In this document: piece after piece, positions 12,807-23,357 of the stretch
Layout: each line of letters opens with the position of its first letter
Numbering within the stretch: position 1 is the stretch's first letter
NCBI GenBank assembly: GCA_029959085.1
Contig: JARWIR010000036.1
Coordinates: forward strand, 992,001 to 1,056,000
DNA from: Nemophila menziesii
Lineage: Eukaryota > Streptophyta > Magnoliopsida > Boraginales > Hydrophyllaceae
DNA length: 64,000 nt
Direction: 5' to 3'
Notes under the pieces: generated by a model
Database searches by the model: none
Seen by the model: the letters and a program-made list of their open reading frames with translations, nothing else
Told to the model about the DNA's origin: nothing
Translations under genes and position numbers: made by a program

Positions 12807-12861
<55 letters not shown>
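12807..12861. repeat. (TA)n-(CA)n microsatellite
   Basis: About 54 bp of alternating AT followed by a CA run, at the same place as the tract at 7,122. A Tyr-Ile repeat encoded here in one frame is an artefact of the microsatellite. Confidence 0.95.
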
Positions 12862-12875
<14 letters not shown>

Positions 12876-14210
12876 ATAAAGTAAGTGTTATTAAAATGAT
12901 ATCAAATAAATAAAAATCACTTATCTTGGAAAACCACATAAGAGGCAAAGGATTCTGTTTTTATCATATCCAAGTAAGGGATAATACCAATCACACAAAT
13001 TCAGAAGAGTATTGATAAGCTAAAATAAATAGTCGATACTTGATCAACCACGAGAAGTTCCACGTAGCAAAAACAAAGACATGACCACCAAGTCGTGGGT
13101 AATATGTATTTGCCGAGGATAGAGGAGTACCAAACATAGCTGAGGACATATATGCCAAATAAATAATGCTACACATGCAAATAACATGTGAGAGTAGCGT
13201 CTTGCTACACATGAAGAATCATTTACGGCAGTTGGGAACTCACCTTGTTTAAAGTTCACACCTAGCCACATGCGTGCACCCACAACATTTTATAAATACC
13301 ATATCTACTCCCGAATAGGGTAAATTCTATCTTTATTTTATAATTGATGTGTTTACTATATATATTACAAACCTTTGTAACTCCTCGGGTCATAAGAATA
13401 CCGTAGCATGAGTATCAGAGTGCCATCAGAGTGCACCTCCCTTTGGACCTGACCTAGTGTCTATATTATGTATGTAGTGGGTGCCTCGACAATGATAAGG
13501 AAGCGCTTTGTAATGGTGATCTATACCCAGGCCTAGATCTGAACTTTATGATATATGAGTCGGGTGTATATTTGAGCCCAAAAAATGAGAAAGAGTGTTG
13601 TGATAAATGTGAAAAAGAGAGTGAATATAGCAAATAATTCTCGAAATTGGGTAAAAAAATTATCAATAATGGTAACCTAGTGAAAGAGTTGGGTATAAAG
13701 GGAAGGATATAGAGTTTGTGATACCAAGACATGAGATTAGACCCGTTATGAAGTCGTGATGACACCCTATAAATTACTTAGTTTATTTGAATCAAAACCT
13801 AACCCAACTTCATTCAGATATATCATCACACTAATATCTCTTCCATCACCAAAAGACTATTCACAGACGGCAACCACAAGTAATCATTATCTCAATTTCA
13901 TCTCTTAACCCAATTTTTTATTCTGTTTCTTAAGGCCGTCTAGATCTCAGATCTCTGTGAAAAGTGCCTTTTTTAATTTCTTACCTCAGATCTCCTTGAA
14001 AAAATACTATTTTATTTAGTATCTCAGATCGTTGGCCATGATATTTCAATTAAACTTTCAACAACAAAGGTATTTTTTTCGATTCGTAATTTTTTGTTAA
14101 TAACAAGTGTTTTTTTAGCAAAAACTCAATTTTAATAAATATTACATATTATTTCATGTTTATTTTTACAATTTGAAAACTATTTCGAATTAGAAATAAC
14201 ATTTCATACC

Positions 14211-14319
14211 TCTGTTAAGGTACTACTACAATATATGGAGTCATATTTGTGCCATCTCCATTATATTACTGATATGTGATTTGTGTTATCTCTAATTATA
14301 AGATTGCGATTGAATTAGG
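14211..14319 (+). repeat. 109-bp direct repeat, left copy
   Basis: Matches 23,249-23,357 with about six differences. Both copies contain the same unusual junction, a DUF724 exon C scrap (TCTGTTAAGGTAC) joined to the minisatellite leader (ACAATATATGGAGTC), seen nowhere else in the array. The two copies bracket the 14,320-23,248 insertion. Confidence 0.85.
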
Positions 14320-14931
14320 GGGTGGAGTGTTCTGTGTCCCTGAACACCATGAGAAAATGTTCTAAATATTTTTAGTGAAAAATCTATAAGAAAAATAAAC
14401 TCTCTTCTTTTGTAACCTGTTGATTGTGTTCTAATTTTTTTAATGTTTTTTAACTTGGTAGACCATCCTATCTTCTTTGGTTTGAATTTTGTTTGTTTTA
14501 ATCATATATACATAGTTATATTATCCATGTTATGTTACATGTTATGGAAAAAAATAAATTAATTAGTCTCTAATTTTGATTTAATTATTCTCTAAGTTTT
14601 AAATAATGTACATTTCTGATAATTAAAGAAAGAGTGAATAGAGAACATTGGTCCTTGTGTTATACTAATAGCTATACACAAACTGTGTTTTAGAAACTTA
14701 TTGAAGCACCAGGGGTATATTGGGATGATTTGCATAATATAGGACCAATCATGCAATTAAACCTAACGGAATGATCTAAAGTCTAAACCAAATATAGCCT
14801 TCAGGTCTTCTATTTTGATTTAATTTTTAATTTTTAATGTTTTTGGATTGTGAAGTTTGAGGTCAGGCAACCCGCAACCCGCGATCAAGGCGTAAAGTTA
14901 AGCGAAAGAATGGAAGTAAGAGACGCCAACT

Positions 14932-15470
14932 ATGGCTACCGAGACAATAAGTATTGATGTGGGACCGCTAAGGAAGATAGGCCAGGGCTACGATGTGGAC
15001 CCTACAGGAAGGGTCAAGGTGGCTACAAATTTTACAGACAAGATCATCGCCCCTTTAGACTATTCATGTTCACTGGTGAATAATATCCCGGACATGACTC
15101 TGACCTTGGAAGCTAAAATGTTAGTAATCCAACACTTTCTTTCTCAGTTTAACTTTTTATGTCTAATTTTATGCTTATATAGTGTTTACATATTACCATA
15201 ATTGTAAATTTTTTATGCAAAGTAAATGATAGTTTTCATAATGGTGTTGCTTATGCATGCAGGTCAGATGGAAACCATGTGATAGTTAACAATAAGTATC
15301 TTAAGGCTAAGCATCCAGATCTGGTAACTATTTGTATTACTTCATTGGGTTGTTCTACTTTATTGTTTCGGTTAGACTTATCTATGACTATAAACACAAA
15401 CTGATTACACTATGCTTCTCTCATCGTGTAGCTCATCGATTTCTATGAAAAGTATGTCATAAGATTTTAG
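14932..15470 (+). pseudogene. Unidentified plant gene fragment, three exon-like pieces
   Basis: I do not recognise the family. A start at 14,932 opens a frame beginning MATETISIDVG. Exon 1 (14,932-15,119) can be spliced at GTTAGT to exon 2 (15,263-15,323, after ATGCAG; encodes SDGNHVIVNNKYLKAKHPDL). Exon 2 can be spliced at GTAACT to exon 3 (15,432 on, after GTGTAG; LIDFYEKYVI). All three joins keep frame and use GT-AG borders. Frame then closes at TAG (15,468-15,470), followed in frame by more coding-like sequence (TFVNGGGEG), so a nonsense change is likely. Base composition is visibly less AT-rich than the surroundings. It is probably a captured or duplicated piece of a host gene. An alternative frame over exon 1, starting at the ATG before it, hits a stop within 16 codons. 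Confidence 0.4.
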
Positions 15471-16239
15471 ACCTTTGTTAATGGAGGAGGAGAAGGAGTA
15501 TGAACGGTGCGTTTTAATCACTGTCCTTGAACATCATCAATCATACCTTTGTTTGATTTTTGTTTATCTTTAAATCTTAAGAATAGCGCTGGTGAAATGT
15601 AGTTGTTAATGTGTGTTAGTAATTAAGTCTTAAATACTGTTAATTAATATTCTTATCTTGCGAATTATACTTTTATTTTCTTTCAAGTATTTGTATGGAA
15701 ATGAACAAGTTTGTTTACATCATTTTTCTTGTCGAGCTTTTACGTGAAAATCGATCTCATGTTGAGATTTGAATCGAACGCGTCACCAAGATCTTCTCTC
15801 ATTTCAGAGAACCCCATCATATTTTACCAATCCCCTACATAATTATGTCTTACTTTGTTCACCCATGCCAACTCAGATACTACTATATAGGGCTGCTGAA
15901 TGTTTTCAGTGGACCCCACAGGGAAAGAAGAATATCCCCAAAATTCAAGCAATTCTTTGTCTCATATATTGATAATGCCTGAAACATCAAAGACACCAAC
16001 GGTTTAAAAACCTCTAATTTGCTCAAATGGAGACTCAATATCGGACCTTGAGCACTTTTTTTTGAAAACCACGATGCATAAGGAGAACTGGGGACTCTCA
16101 GTGTTATTCGCAAAAGAAATAGCATTATGGAATCAAGAGATTGTCTAGTGAGTGAGGCTATAGGAGTTTCATGAGATGGATGAAGACACTGACAAGTTAA
16201 ATTCAATATATGACAGTAATGAATCTAGTTTTCTTTAGG
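15471..16239. other. Unassigned intergenic stretch
   Basis: No gene supported. Short open frames on both strands lack codon bias, family motifs or splice logic. A moderately GC-rich part (15,740-16,200) may be a continuation of the broken gene upstream, but nothing identifies it. Confidence 0.4.
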
Positions 16240-17447
16240 TATGCTGGTGTCGCCTAGGGTGTGATAAAAATAAGATAAATAAAGTCTATAAAACTACGCA
16301 CTCTCACCCTAGACAGGCACAGTACTGCAAGTATTACAGGACGTATGCAAGTTTTAGTTAGTAAGTTGAGTTCGTTCTCCGGGACTTAAGTGTGCTAGTC
16401 GAATGGGTAGCAATAACGAGTAAGCAATAATTAATTAAAAGAAAGAAATTAAAAGAAATAGAATTTCGAAATTGCTAATTAAAACTAGGAAAATAAAGAC
16501 AATAAAATAGAATATGAGACGAGAAATATAGCTTAGGTTTTGCTAGTATGCACTAATCCTTCTAATTCTTTCTATTATATCTAGTTAATAAGGGAGAATA
16601 TTAGCTCTTGTATACTTAGTCAGGATTCTAAATTCCCATTCCTTAGACCTTGAGAGCGACTAAGGGGGCTACGGCACAACCACGAGGCTGTTTCAAATAG
16701 GGTTATCAAGCGCTACCAAGGCCCTAAGCAAACAATTCCTTCAATTGGTGACATGGTGATTAAATTATACCCTAATGACTATCTAGTTAGAATCAGTTTT
16801 GTCAGGACTAATATCGACATTAGACGTTATGTGGTGTTTCAATAATTAGACACCCAGCTAAGGCGATCATCTAACTACTATTAAGGTAATCCTAAACGTT
16901 GCGCACCGCAAGGAAAACAACCATTAAATCAAAACACATAAACAAATATAAGAGTAAGTAGCTAATATCAATTTAAAACATGTAATTCCCAAAGAAACTT
17001 AGATAAAAGAATTAGAATTCATAGATTATACATGATGCAAAACCCAAGCTATGCGGAGTTTAGTTCATACCTGATGGAAACAAACTAAAAGAAATTACAA
17101 AAGACATCATCTTGCTCTCTACAAACGATATTCGCAAAAAATAGCAATTTTTAAGAGTCAATGAGAGTCAACTTAGCAAAAAAATCCTCCCTAGCCATTC
17201 ATACACTAAGTTTTATTCCATCCTTTTCCTTTCACCCAAACACCACTTTTTAGCTTTTTTCTTCCTTTTTTGCTTTATTTTCTTTTGGATTTGTTGTTAA
17301 TCCCAATATCTGGGATCTACAACTTATCTTTTTTCTTTTTTTCTAAACATCCTCACCTTATCTTTCCTACATCATCATTCACCACCGCCGCTTTCTCTCT
17401 TTTCCCTTTCTTTTCTTAGCCTTTTCTTTTTAACAGTTGACTCAAAA

Positions 17448-18659
17448 ATGACGAAAGTACTAAACTCAGCAAAAGTGAACAAGGAAACGAAGACGGGATC
17501 GGTTAAACAGCCGAAATCTAAGACTAAGTTCAGAGACATAACGAAAGAGATGTTATCGCCGTGTGTAGACCTGCTTAATACTCCTGAATCGGCGAAGAGT
17601 GTTGAAGAAGAAGTTAACATTCAAGTTCTGAATGAATCTCAAGATGAAGATGAGGCAGTAAATCAAAATACTATGCCGATTAAATCTGAATCTAAGAATA
17701 TGTCGAAAGTGGTTAAATGGTCGGTACTTTTCGATGGGTGTGCGAATCAGAGGATGAAGCTAGAACATCATGTACCAGAAAAAATCAATGGTAAGAAGAT
17801 CATTAAGCCACCGAGAGAAGTGCTAGATGAAGGATCTGAGCAATGGATTAACTGTCTTGTCGGGCAGTTCATCGATTCACCTCCTTCGTTTTATGCGATT
17901 ACTAACTTCGTGCGATTTCAATGGAATAAATTGGGTAAGGTAGAAGTTAAATCAAATCAGAAAGGCAGTTTCATTTTCAAATTTGAAAATGAGCAATATT
18001 ATAGTAAAGCTCTTGAGCAGCTATGGCACATAAATGGGAAACCATTGTTGCTCAGGCCATGGAAGGAAGGTATGCAGTTTGATAAGCTAGATGTATCAAG
18101 TATTCCTTTATGGATTAAACTGAGTAATGTTCCAATGAATCTACGGACACAAAAAGGGCTGGGATATGTTGCGAGTGGTGTAGGAATTCCTATACAAATG
18201 GACAGTGTTACAGAGTCCAAAACAAGGCTTGGATACGCCAGGGTCTGTGTGGAGGTGGATTTGAAGGAAGAACTAGCAGAAAATGTGTATGTAGATGTTG
18301 GGCTAGAAGAGCTACAAACTGTGAAGGTAGAGTATGAATGGAAACCGCTTGTATGTAAAACATGCAGCAAGTTAGGACATATAGAGAGTAAGTGCAACAA
18401 TACTAAACAGATTTGGGTTGCAAAAGAGGCTGATAAAAGTAATAAGGTTATTGATAAAGGGAAAACAGTGGTAGAGGAATGGAGTGTTGTTAGAAATCCT
18501 AGAAGGTATGAACATAATAAGGGAGAATCGAGCAATGTGGTATCCTCTAATAAATTTGAAGAATTAAAAGATAAAGAAGGGAATGAGATTGATAAAGAAG
18601 TTCTCAATTTCATCAATCACAGTGGTGGAAGAGAGATGACAAGACCACCAAATTTATGA
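17448..18659 (+). CDS. LINE ORF1: DUF4283 / CCHC zinc-knuckle RNA-binding protein
   Basis: An intact 403-residue frame. Plant L1 ORF1 proteins bind element RNA and form the ribonucleoprotein with ORF2. The first ~85 residues are low-complexity and charged. Residues ~88-230 look like the DUF4283 domain of plant L1 elements (WSVLFDG near the start; FIFKF and a P-L-L-L-R-P-W block; the LPxWIKLxNxP-type motif appears as SIPLWIKLSNVP). A CX2CX4HX4C zinc knuckle follows (C303, C306, H311, C316). The tail is Lys/Glu-rich. The ATG at 17,448 is the first in a long open frame just after the pyrimidine-rich leader. The stop overlaps the ORF2 start in ATGA, which suggests termination-reinitiation for ORF2. 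No disabling change is visible. Confidence 0.9.
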   Translation: MTKVLNSAKVNKETKTGSVKQPKSKTKFRDITKEMLSPCVDLLNTPESAKSVEEEVNIQVLNESQDEDEAVNQNTMPIKSESKNMSKVVKWSVLFDGCANQRMKLEHHVPEKINGKKIIKPPREVLDEGSEQWINCLVGQFIDSPPSFYAITNFVRFQWNKLGKVEVKSNQKGSFIFKFENEQYYSKALEQLWHINGKPLLLRPWKEGMQFDKLDVSSIPLWIKLSNVPMNLRTQKGLGYVASGVGIPIQMDSVTESKTRLGYARVCVEVDLKEELAENVYVDVGLEELQTVKVEYEWKPLVCKTCSKLGHIESKCNNTKQIWVAKEADKSNKVIDKGKTVVEEWSVVRNPRRYEHNKGESSNVVSSNKFEELKDKEGNEIDKEVLNFINHSGGREMTRPPNL

Positions 18660-21600
18660 ATATAGCAGTGTGGAATGTAAGAGGTTTGAATAATATCCTT
18701 CGACAATTGGATGTGAAGGATTTTTTAATTAGGAATAAAGTTAGTATAGTTGGGTTGGTTGAAACTAAAGTCAAACATCACAACTATCAACAAATAGTCA
18801 ATGCACATTTCTCTCATCTGGAGATGTTGCATAATTACACTAAGGATGAGCATGGAAGAATATGGCTTTTATGGGACAAGAACTTTTCTGAAATTAATCT
18901 GGTAGAAAAATCTTCTCAAGCTATGTTAGTAGAGGTAAAAATTAATAGTAATGAGGATATTTATTATATGATTTTTGTTTATGCGAATAATGATGATAGA
19001 GTTAGGAGAAAGCTATGGGAGGACTTAATCAGGTGGAGTAAACTTTATGAGAAAAAAAAATGTGTGTTATGGGTGATTTTAATGAGATCCTGAGTATTAA
19101 GGATAGATTGAATTACACAGAGTTGGATAGAGGTGCATTGGAATTTGTAAATTGTATTGAAGAATCAAATCTGTTTGAACATAACTATGGTGCGCAATAT
19201 TTTACTTGGACGAATAAAAACAGGAGTGATCTTATTCGAGCAAGCAAGATTGATAGAATATTTATCAATACTGAATGGTTAGATAAGGTGGATTCTAGTG
19301 TGATGATACACCCCCCATCAACTTCAGATCATTGTATTTTGAAGCTAACTTTGAATGGTATGAAAAAATACTATCCAAGTCAGTTTAAATTTTTTAACAT
19401 TTGGACTACTCATGAAAAATATAAGGATATAATCAAGGAGGCCTGGAGTTTGGATGTAAATGGGAATGAAATGTTCAAAGTATGCACTAAATTAAAGAAT
19501 ACAAAAAAGGCTCTTACAAGATTCAATAAAATGTATTTCAAGAGAAACTCAAATGAAATTGAGCAACTAAAAACTCAACTGGATAAAGTGCAGATGGATA
19601 TTATGAGAGGAGATATGGAGCTGAGTTTATTAGAAGAAGAGCAATTTCTTACAAATGAACTGGAGAAGGCTATGTCTATTCAGTTTAATATCCTTAAACA
19701 AAAAGCTAAATGTATTTTTACTAATGATATGGATTGTAATTCTTCTTACTTTTACAGATTAATTAAAGGGAGGATGGCCAAGAATACTATTACTATGCTA
19801 GTTAATGATGCACGAGAAGAAATTACCAAACCTGAACTTATTAAAGAGGAGTTTGTTAATTTCTATAAAAATCTTCTTGGCACTACAGATGAGAATGAAG
19901 AAGTTTGTTCAAGCTATGTAATTAAAGAAGTTATCAATTCATAGCTCACTGATGAACAAAGGGAAGAATTAATTGCGCCTATAACAAGCAAAGAAATTAA
20001 AGATGCTATGTTTTCAATTAATGAAAACAAGAGCCCAGGCCTGATGGGATCAACTCAGGCTTCTTCAAATCAACTTGGAATATAGTGGGAGATGATTTCA
20101 CCAAAGCTATAAAACAATGTTTGGATAATGAAAAAATGCTCACTCAAATCAATGCCACCAATATAGTACTTATACCTAAAGAGAAGAAACCTTCAAGTGT
20201 CAAGAAATTTAGACCTATATCTTGTACAAATACAAGCTATAAAACTTTGTCAAAGGTTATTTGCGCAAGATTGAAGAAAGTCTTAAGCTCAATTATCTCC
20301 CTCAATCAAGCAGCATATGTGGGTGGAAGATATATTAGTGATAATATTCTGGTGGCTCAAGAAGTTGTACTAGGATATGAGAAAAAAGGAATAGAGCCAA
20401 GATGTACAATTAATCTGGACTTACAAAAAGCTTATGACAGCCTTAATTGGAGCTTTCTGATCAACACACTAAGAGCTTTTAATTTCCCAAGTAAGTTTAT
20501 TAATTGGATCAAAATGTGTGTATGTACACCCACATACTCTATATGTATTAATGGGGAAGCATGTGGATTCTTTAAAGGGAAGAGAGGGTTGAGGCAAGGA
20601 GACCCTCTCTCCCCCTATTTGTTTGCTATTAGTATGGAGGTTTTTACTGGTTTATTTAATCATTTAGCTAGAAGAGAAGGATTTGATTATCATTACAGGT
20701 GTAAAGAGATACAATTGAACCACATGATATTCGCAGATGATCTACTAATTTTCTTCAAAGCTAATGTCAAGTCAGCTATAGAAATTAAACATGCTCTTGA
20801 CATATTTTCGAGAATGTCGGGTCTCTCCATTAATCACCAAAAAAGTGAGTTATATTTTGGAGGTACAGACAGTAGAACTCAAAAATCAATCTCAGAAGTG
20901 TTAAAGATTAAAAGTGGTGCCTTACCTGTTAGGTATCTTGGAGTACCTCTTCACTCAAAGAAATTAAGTGTTGATGAGGGAAATAAATTGATTAACAAGA
21001 TTTTTAATAGTATTAATCTGTGGACTTCTAAATTTCTATCATATGCAGGGCGCCTAGAATTGATAAAATGCGTATTAATAAGCAAAGTTTTATTCTGGTG
21101 TCGTGTATTCCTTCTTCCAAAGCAGGTAATATATAAAATTAATCAATTGATGAACAGCTTTTTGTGGAAAGGTAGTGCTGATGGTGCACAAGGTGCGAAA
21201 GTCTCATGGGAAAAAGTATGTACAAGCAAAGTGTATGGAGGTTTGGGTATTCCAAAAATTGAAAACTTAAATCGAGTATGCTTGCTTTTTACCGTTTGGA
21301 GAATGTATGCACAGGAAGACAATTTGTGGAGCAAATGGGTGAAACATAATATTGTCAAAAACAGGTGTATTTGGAGCTTAGAAGAGAAAAACTCACATAC
21401 TTAGGTTTGGAGTAAAATTATGAAGATTAGAGATTGTGCTTACAAGTTCATTTATCACAAAATTGAAGACGGGAAAAACACATACCTGATTTGGGATAAA
21501 TGGCTTGATGGAGTTAGTGTTCAGGAGGTGCTTGGGATTGAGCTTGATAAGAGCAATCTGAATAGTAACAAAACAGTTAATGACTGTTATGGAAGAAATA

Positions 21601-22262
21601 GGTGGAGGTTACCACCTTGCATTGGTAAGTTACTTCCTAAACTAAATGATGTTTACTTAAATAATAGCAAGGATGTTAAGTGCTGGAGTGAGAGTAAAAA
21701 TAATATGTTTTCATTCAGCAAAACTCTTGCTAGAATCAATTCTGAGGAGGGATTAGAGGAGGTAAAGTGGCATGAATTTGTGTGGGGAAAAAAGAATATA
21801 CCAAGATGTGCTTTTATCACTTGGATTGCAGTCCAAGATAAACTGAATACCAAGCAAAGAATGAGTTATTGGAATCCCTATATAGATCCTCTGTGTGAAT
21901 TTTGCAGGGCTAGTACAGAAGATAATGAGCATTTGTTTTTCAAATGCTCATTTACAAGAAGAATCCTGAGAAGAATTCTAGACAAATGTAGTATTAAACA
22001 GATGCCCAAGAACTTTATGAAATTAAATGATTTGATTCTAAGCTGTGGATGTGGAGAAGAGAGTACACTTAGTAGCTGTTTATGCACCTCTTATACTTAT
22101 GTTATATGGTGTGAGAGAAATGATAGAAGTCATGGTGGTGTAGGTTCAACTGAGGAGCAGATTTATAATAAGGTGATTAAAAATGTGTTTTTTAAAGTAA
22201 AAGGATGGAAGGCTAAGAAGAAATCTATTAAAGAGAAGATTGAGAAGCTAGATGATAAGTAA
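18656..22262 (+). pseudogene. LINE ORF2: endonuclease-reverse transcriptase, broken
   Basis: It should encode the ~1,200-residue enzyme that nicks target DNA and reverse-transcribes the element. The endonuclease/exonuclease/phosphatase domain is visible at 18,656-19,350 (WNVRGL, VETK, GDFNE, KIDR, SDH). The reverse transcriptase spans about 20,085-21,000, with AYD, GLRQGDPLSP and the catalytic FADD at 20,730-20,741. A zf-RVT domain lies at about 21,770-21,960 (C-EFC ... H-LFFKC). No RNase H domain is seen after it. Damage: a one-base frameshift in an A-run just before GDFNE (~19,055), an in-frame TAG at 19,942, a one-base loss in the NKSPG-DG motif (~20,040) and an in-frame TAG at 21,402-21,404. 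The catalytic residues are intact, so decay is light. Confidence 0.9.
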
Positions 22263-22526
22263 AAGTCTTGTCTTTGTAATGGGCCATATTGTTTGCGTGT
22301 CTTTTTATTTTAAATGGCTTTTGGGCCGAGTAATGTAATAGCTTAGCTATATTGCTTTCTTAATTGTAATAGCTTATGGGCTGAGTAATGTAATAGTTAT
22401 GTAGGTTGTAATGGGCTTGTAGGTTAGAGTATTAATTCCTATGTTAGGATTAATGTCTAAACCTAGTAAAGTTTGTAAAGACAATTGGGGTGTTGATTTT
22501 ATTAATGAAAGTTTGATTTGATGATC

Positions 22527-22537
22527 AAAAAAAAAAA
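22527..22537 (+). other. LINE 3' poly(A) tail
   Basis: Eleven A residues after TTTGATGATC mark the 3' end of the LINE. Solo-LTR sequence resumes directly after with GGATAATTTACAAG. Confidence 0.85.
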
Positions 22538-23248
22538 GGATAATTTACAAGTGATATAAGGGTGTATTTATAGGTTTTTAGAAGACCTAATTCATTTTCT
22601 TGAAGGAGAAGCAAAGTAATGGACTCCAAGCCCAACTCAAATTCGTATGGAAATAAAGATAATTACTGCTGACTTGTTTTGATCATATCTTCTTCGTTAT
22701 TGGTCGGTTTTTGCTCCACAAGATACCAAAAGAATCCTCACAGAATTATCTACGTCCCTACGAAAGAAATCTTCCAAAATCGGTTTGGTTTTGGAGTTAT
22801 CACCACTTATTTAGGCGTAGCTGCAGAAATTCAGATTAAGGCAGCTTTTCCTTTTCCATAATTTTAGCTTTTGTTTCCTTATCTCCAATTACCATGCTAA
22901 TCTCTTTCCATATCTTGTAGTCTTTGACTTGGACTCTAATTAATCTCCATAATTATCTTTAAAGCTTCACACTAAATAAATAATTAAACCCAATATGCTC
23001 TAAAAATATTATTTTACTAAATCAAGACTCAAAATAGGAAAGTGCACTATTTCTCAAGAAAATCGACTATTATGACTTCTAAATCACTAAAAATGATGTA
23101 TCATCCTAATATAAATCTATCACAAATGAGAAGACATCATATGCACATGTAGAACATCTTAAAGGAAATAGTTGAAGGTCTTGAATTCCCGTCAATTTTA
23201 TTTTTATCAATTCATCAGTCAAGATGGAAGAATAAATGGAGTCATTCT

Positions 23249-23357
23249 TCTGTTAAGGTACTATTACAATATATGGAGTCATATTTGTGCCATCTCCATT
23301 ATATTACTGATATGTAATTTATGTTACCTCTAATTATAAGATTCCGAATGAATTAGG
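23249..23357 (+). repeat. 109-bp direct repeat, right copy
   Basis: Partner of 14,211-14,319. It carries the same exon C/minisatellite junction and then runs on into normal block 1 sequence. The left copy instead ends at the insertion, so the original array sequence continues on this side. Confidence 0.85.

Larger units (their letters stand above)
11541..14319 (+). repeat. Macrosatellite unit 3, left part with internal deletions
   Basis: Follows the unit order through block 1 (about 12,480-12,755), the TA tract and the TATA-like segment to about 14,195. It then jumps to a scrap of DUF724 exon C (about 14,199-14,220) and jumps again to block 1-type sequence (14,224-14,319). The 8.9 kb insertion starts immediately after. 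Confidence 0.8.
17160..22537 (+). mobile_element. L1-type LINE retrotransposon, near full length
   Basis: A two-ORF non-LTR retrotransposon inserted into the solo LTR. It has a pyrimidine-rich 5' leader, ORF1 (17,448-18,659), a damaged ORF2 (18,656-22,262), a 3' UTR of about 260 bp and an 11-base poly(A) at 22,527-22,537. The 5' end is approximate. Homology to the related LTR at 49.4 kb stops near 17,105 and resumes at 22,538. A possible diverged target duplication is AATTTTTAAGAG (about 17,148) against AATTTACAAGTG (about 22,542). Confidence 0.9.
16245..23139 (-). mobile_element. Gypsy (Athila-like) solo LTR split by a LINE
   Basis: The left end TGGTGTCGCCTAGGG and right end GAAGACATCA form near-inverted termini (TGGTGTC/GACATCA) matching the LTR of the element at 48,604. 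The 5-bp duplication TATGC at 16,240-16,244 and 23,140-23,144 confirms one complete insertion. LTR sequence occupies 16,245 to about 17,150 and 22,538-23,139, and the LINE lies between. There is no internal gag/pol domain and no second LTR, so it is a solo LTR left by LTR-LTR recombination. The minus orientation is inferred from the homologous element, whose PPT and pol read on the minus strand. Confidence 0.85.
14320..23248. other. 8.9-kb insertion interrupting the array
   Basis: Non-array DNA between the two 109-bp direct repeats. Contents are about 600 bp of unassigned AT-rich sequence (14,320-14,930), an unidentified spliced-gene fragment, an unassigned stretch (15,471-16,239) with no convincing gene, a gypsy solo LTR split by a LINE, and about 105 bp of unassigned sequence (23,145-23,248). 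I found no terminal structure identifying the whole block as one transposon. Confidence 0.7.

Noticed and set aside
12581..12874. Minus-strand frame with a long Tyr-Ile repeat
   Set aside because: The Tyr-Ile run is the (TA)n microsatellite translated; the rest is minisatellite.
15883..16206. 107-codon minus-strand frame
   Set aside because: No motif and no codon bias; it ends just before the solo LTR target site. It may overlap a decayed plus-strand gene.
17999..18616. 205-codon minus-strand frame antisense to LINE ORF1
   Set aside because: A shadow of ORF1. The Ser/Leu-rich composition is the reverse complement of Lys/Glu codons, while the plus strand has clear domains.
16245..23139. Reading the two LTR halves as the 5' and 3' LTRs of one element with the LINE as its internal region
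   Set aside because: The halves are consecutive, non-overlapping parts of one LTR. The intervening sequence is a self-contained LINE with poly(A), and TATGC flanks the whole.
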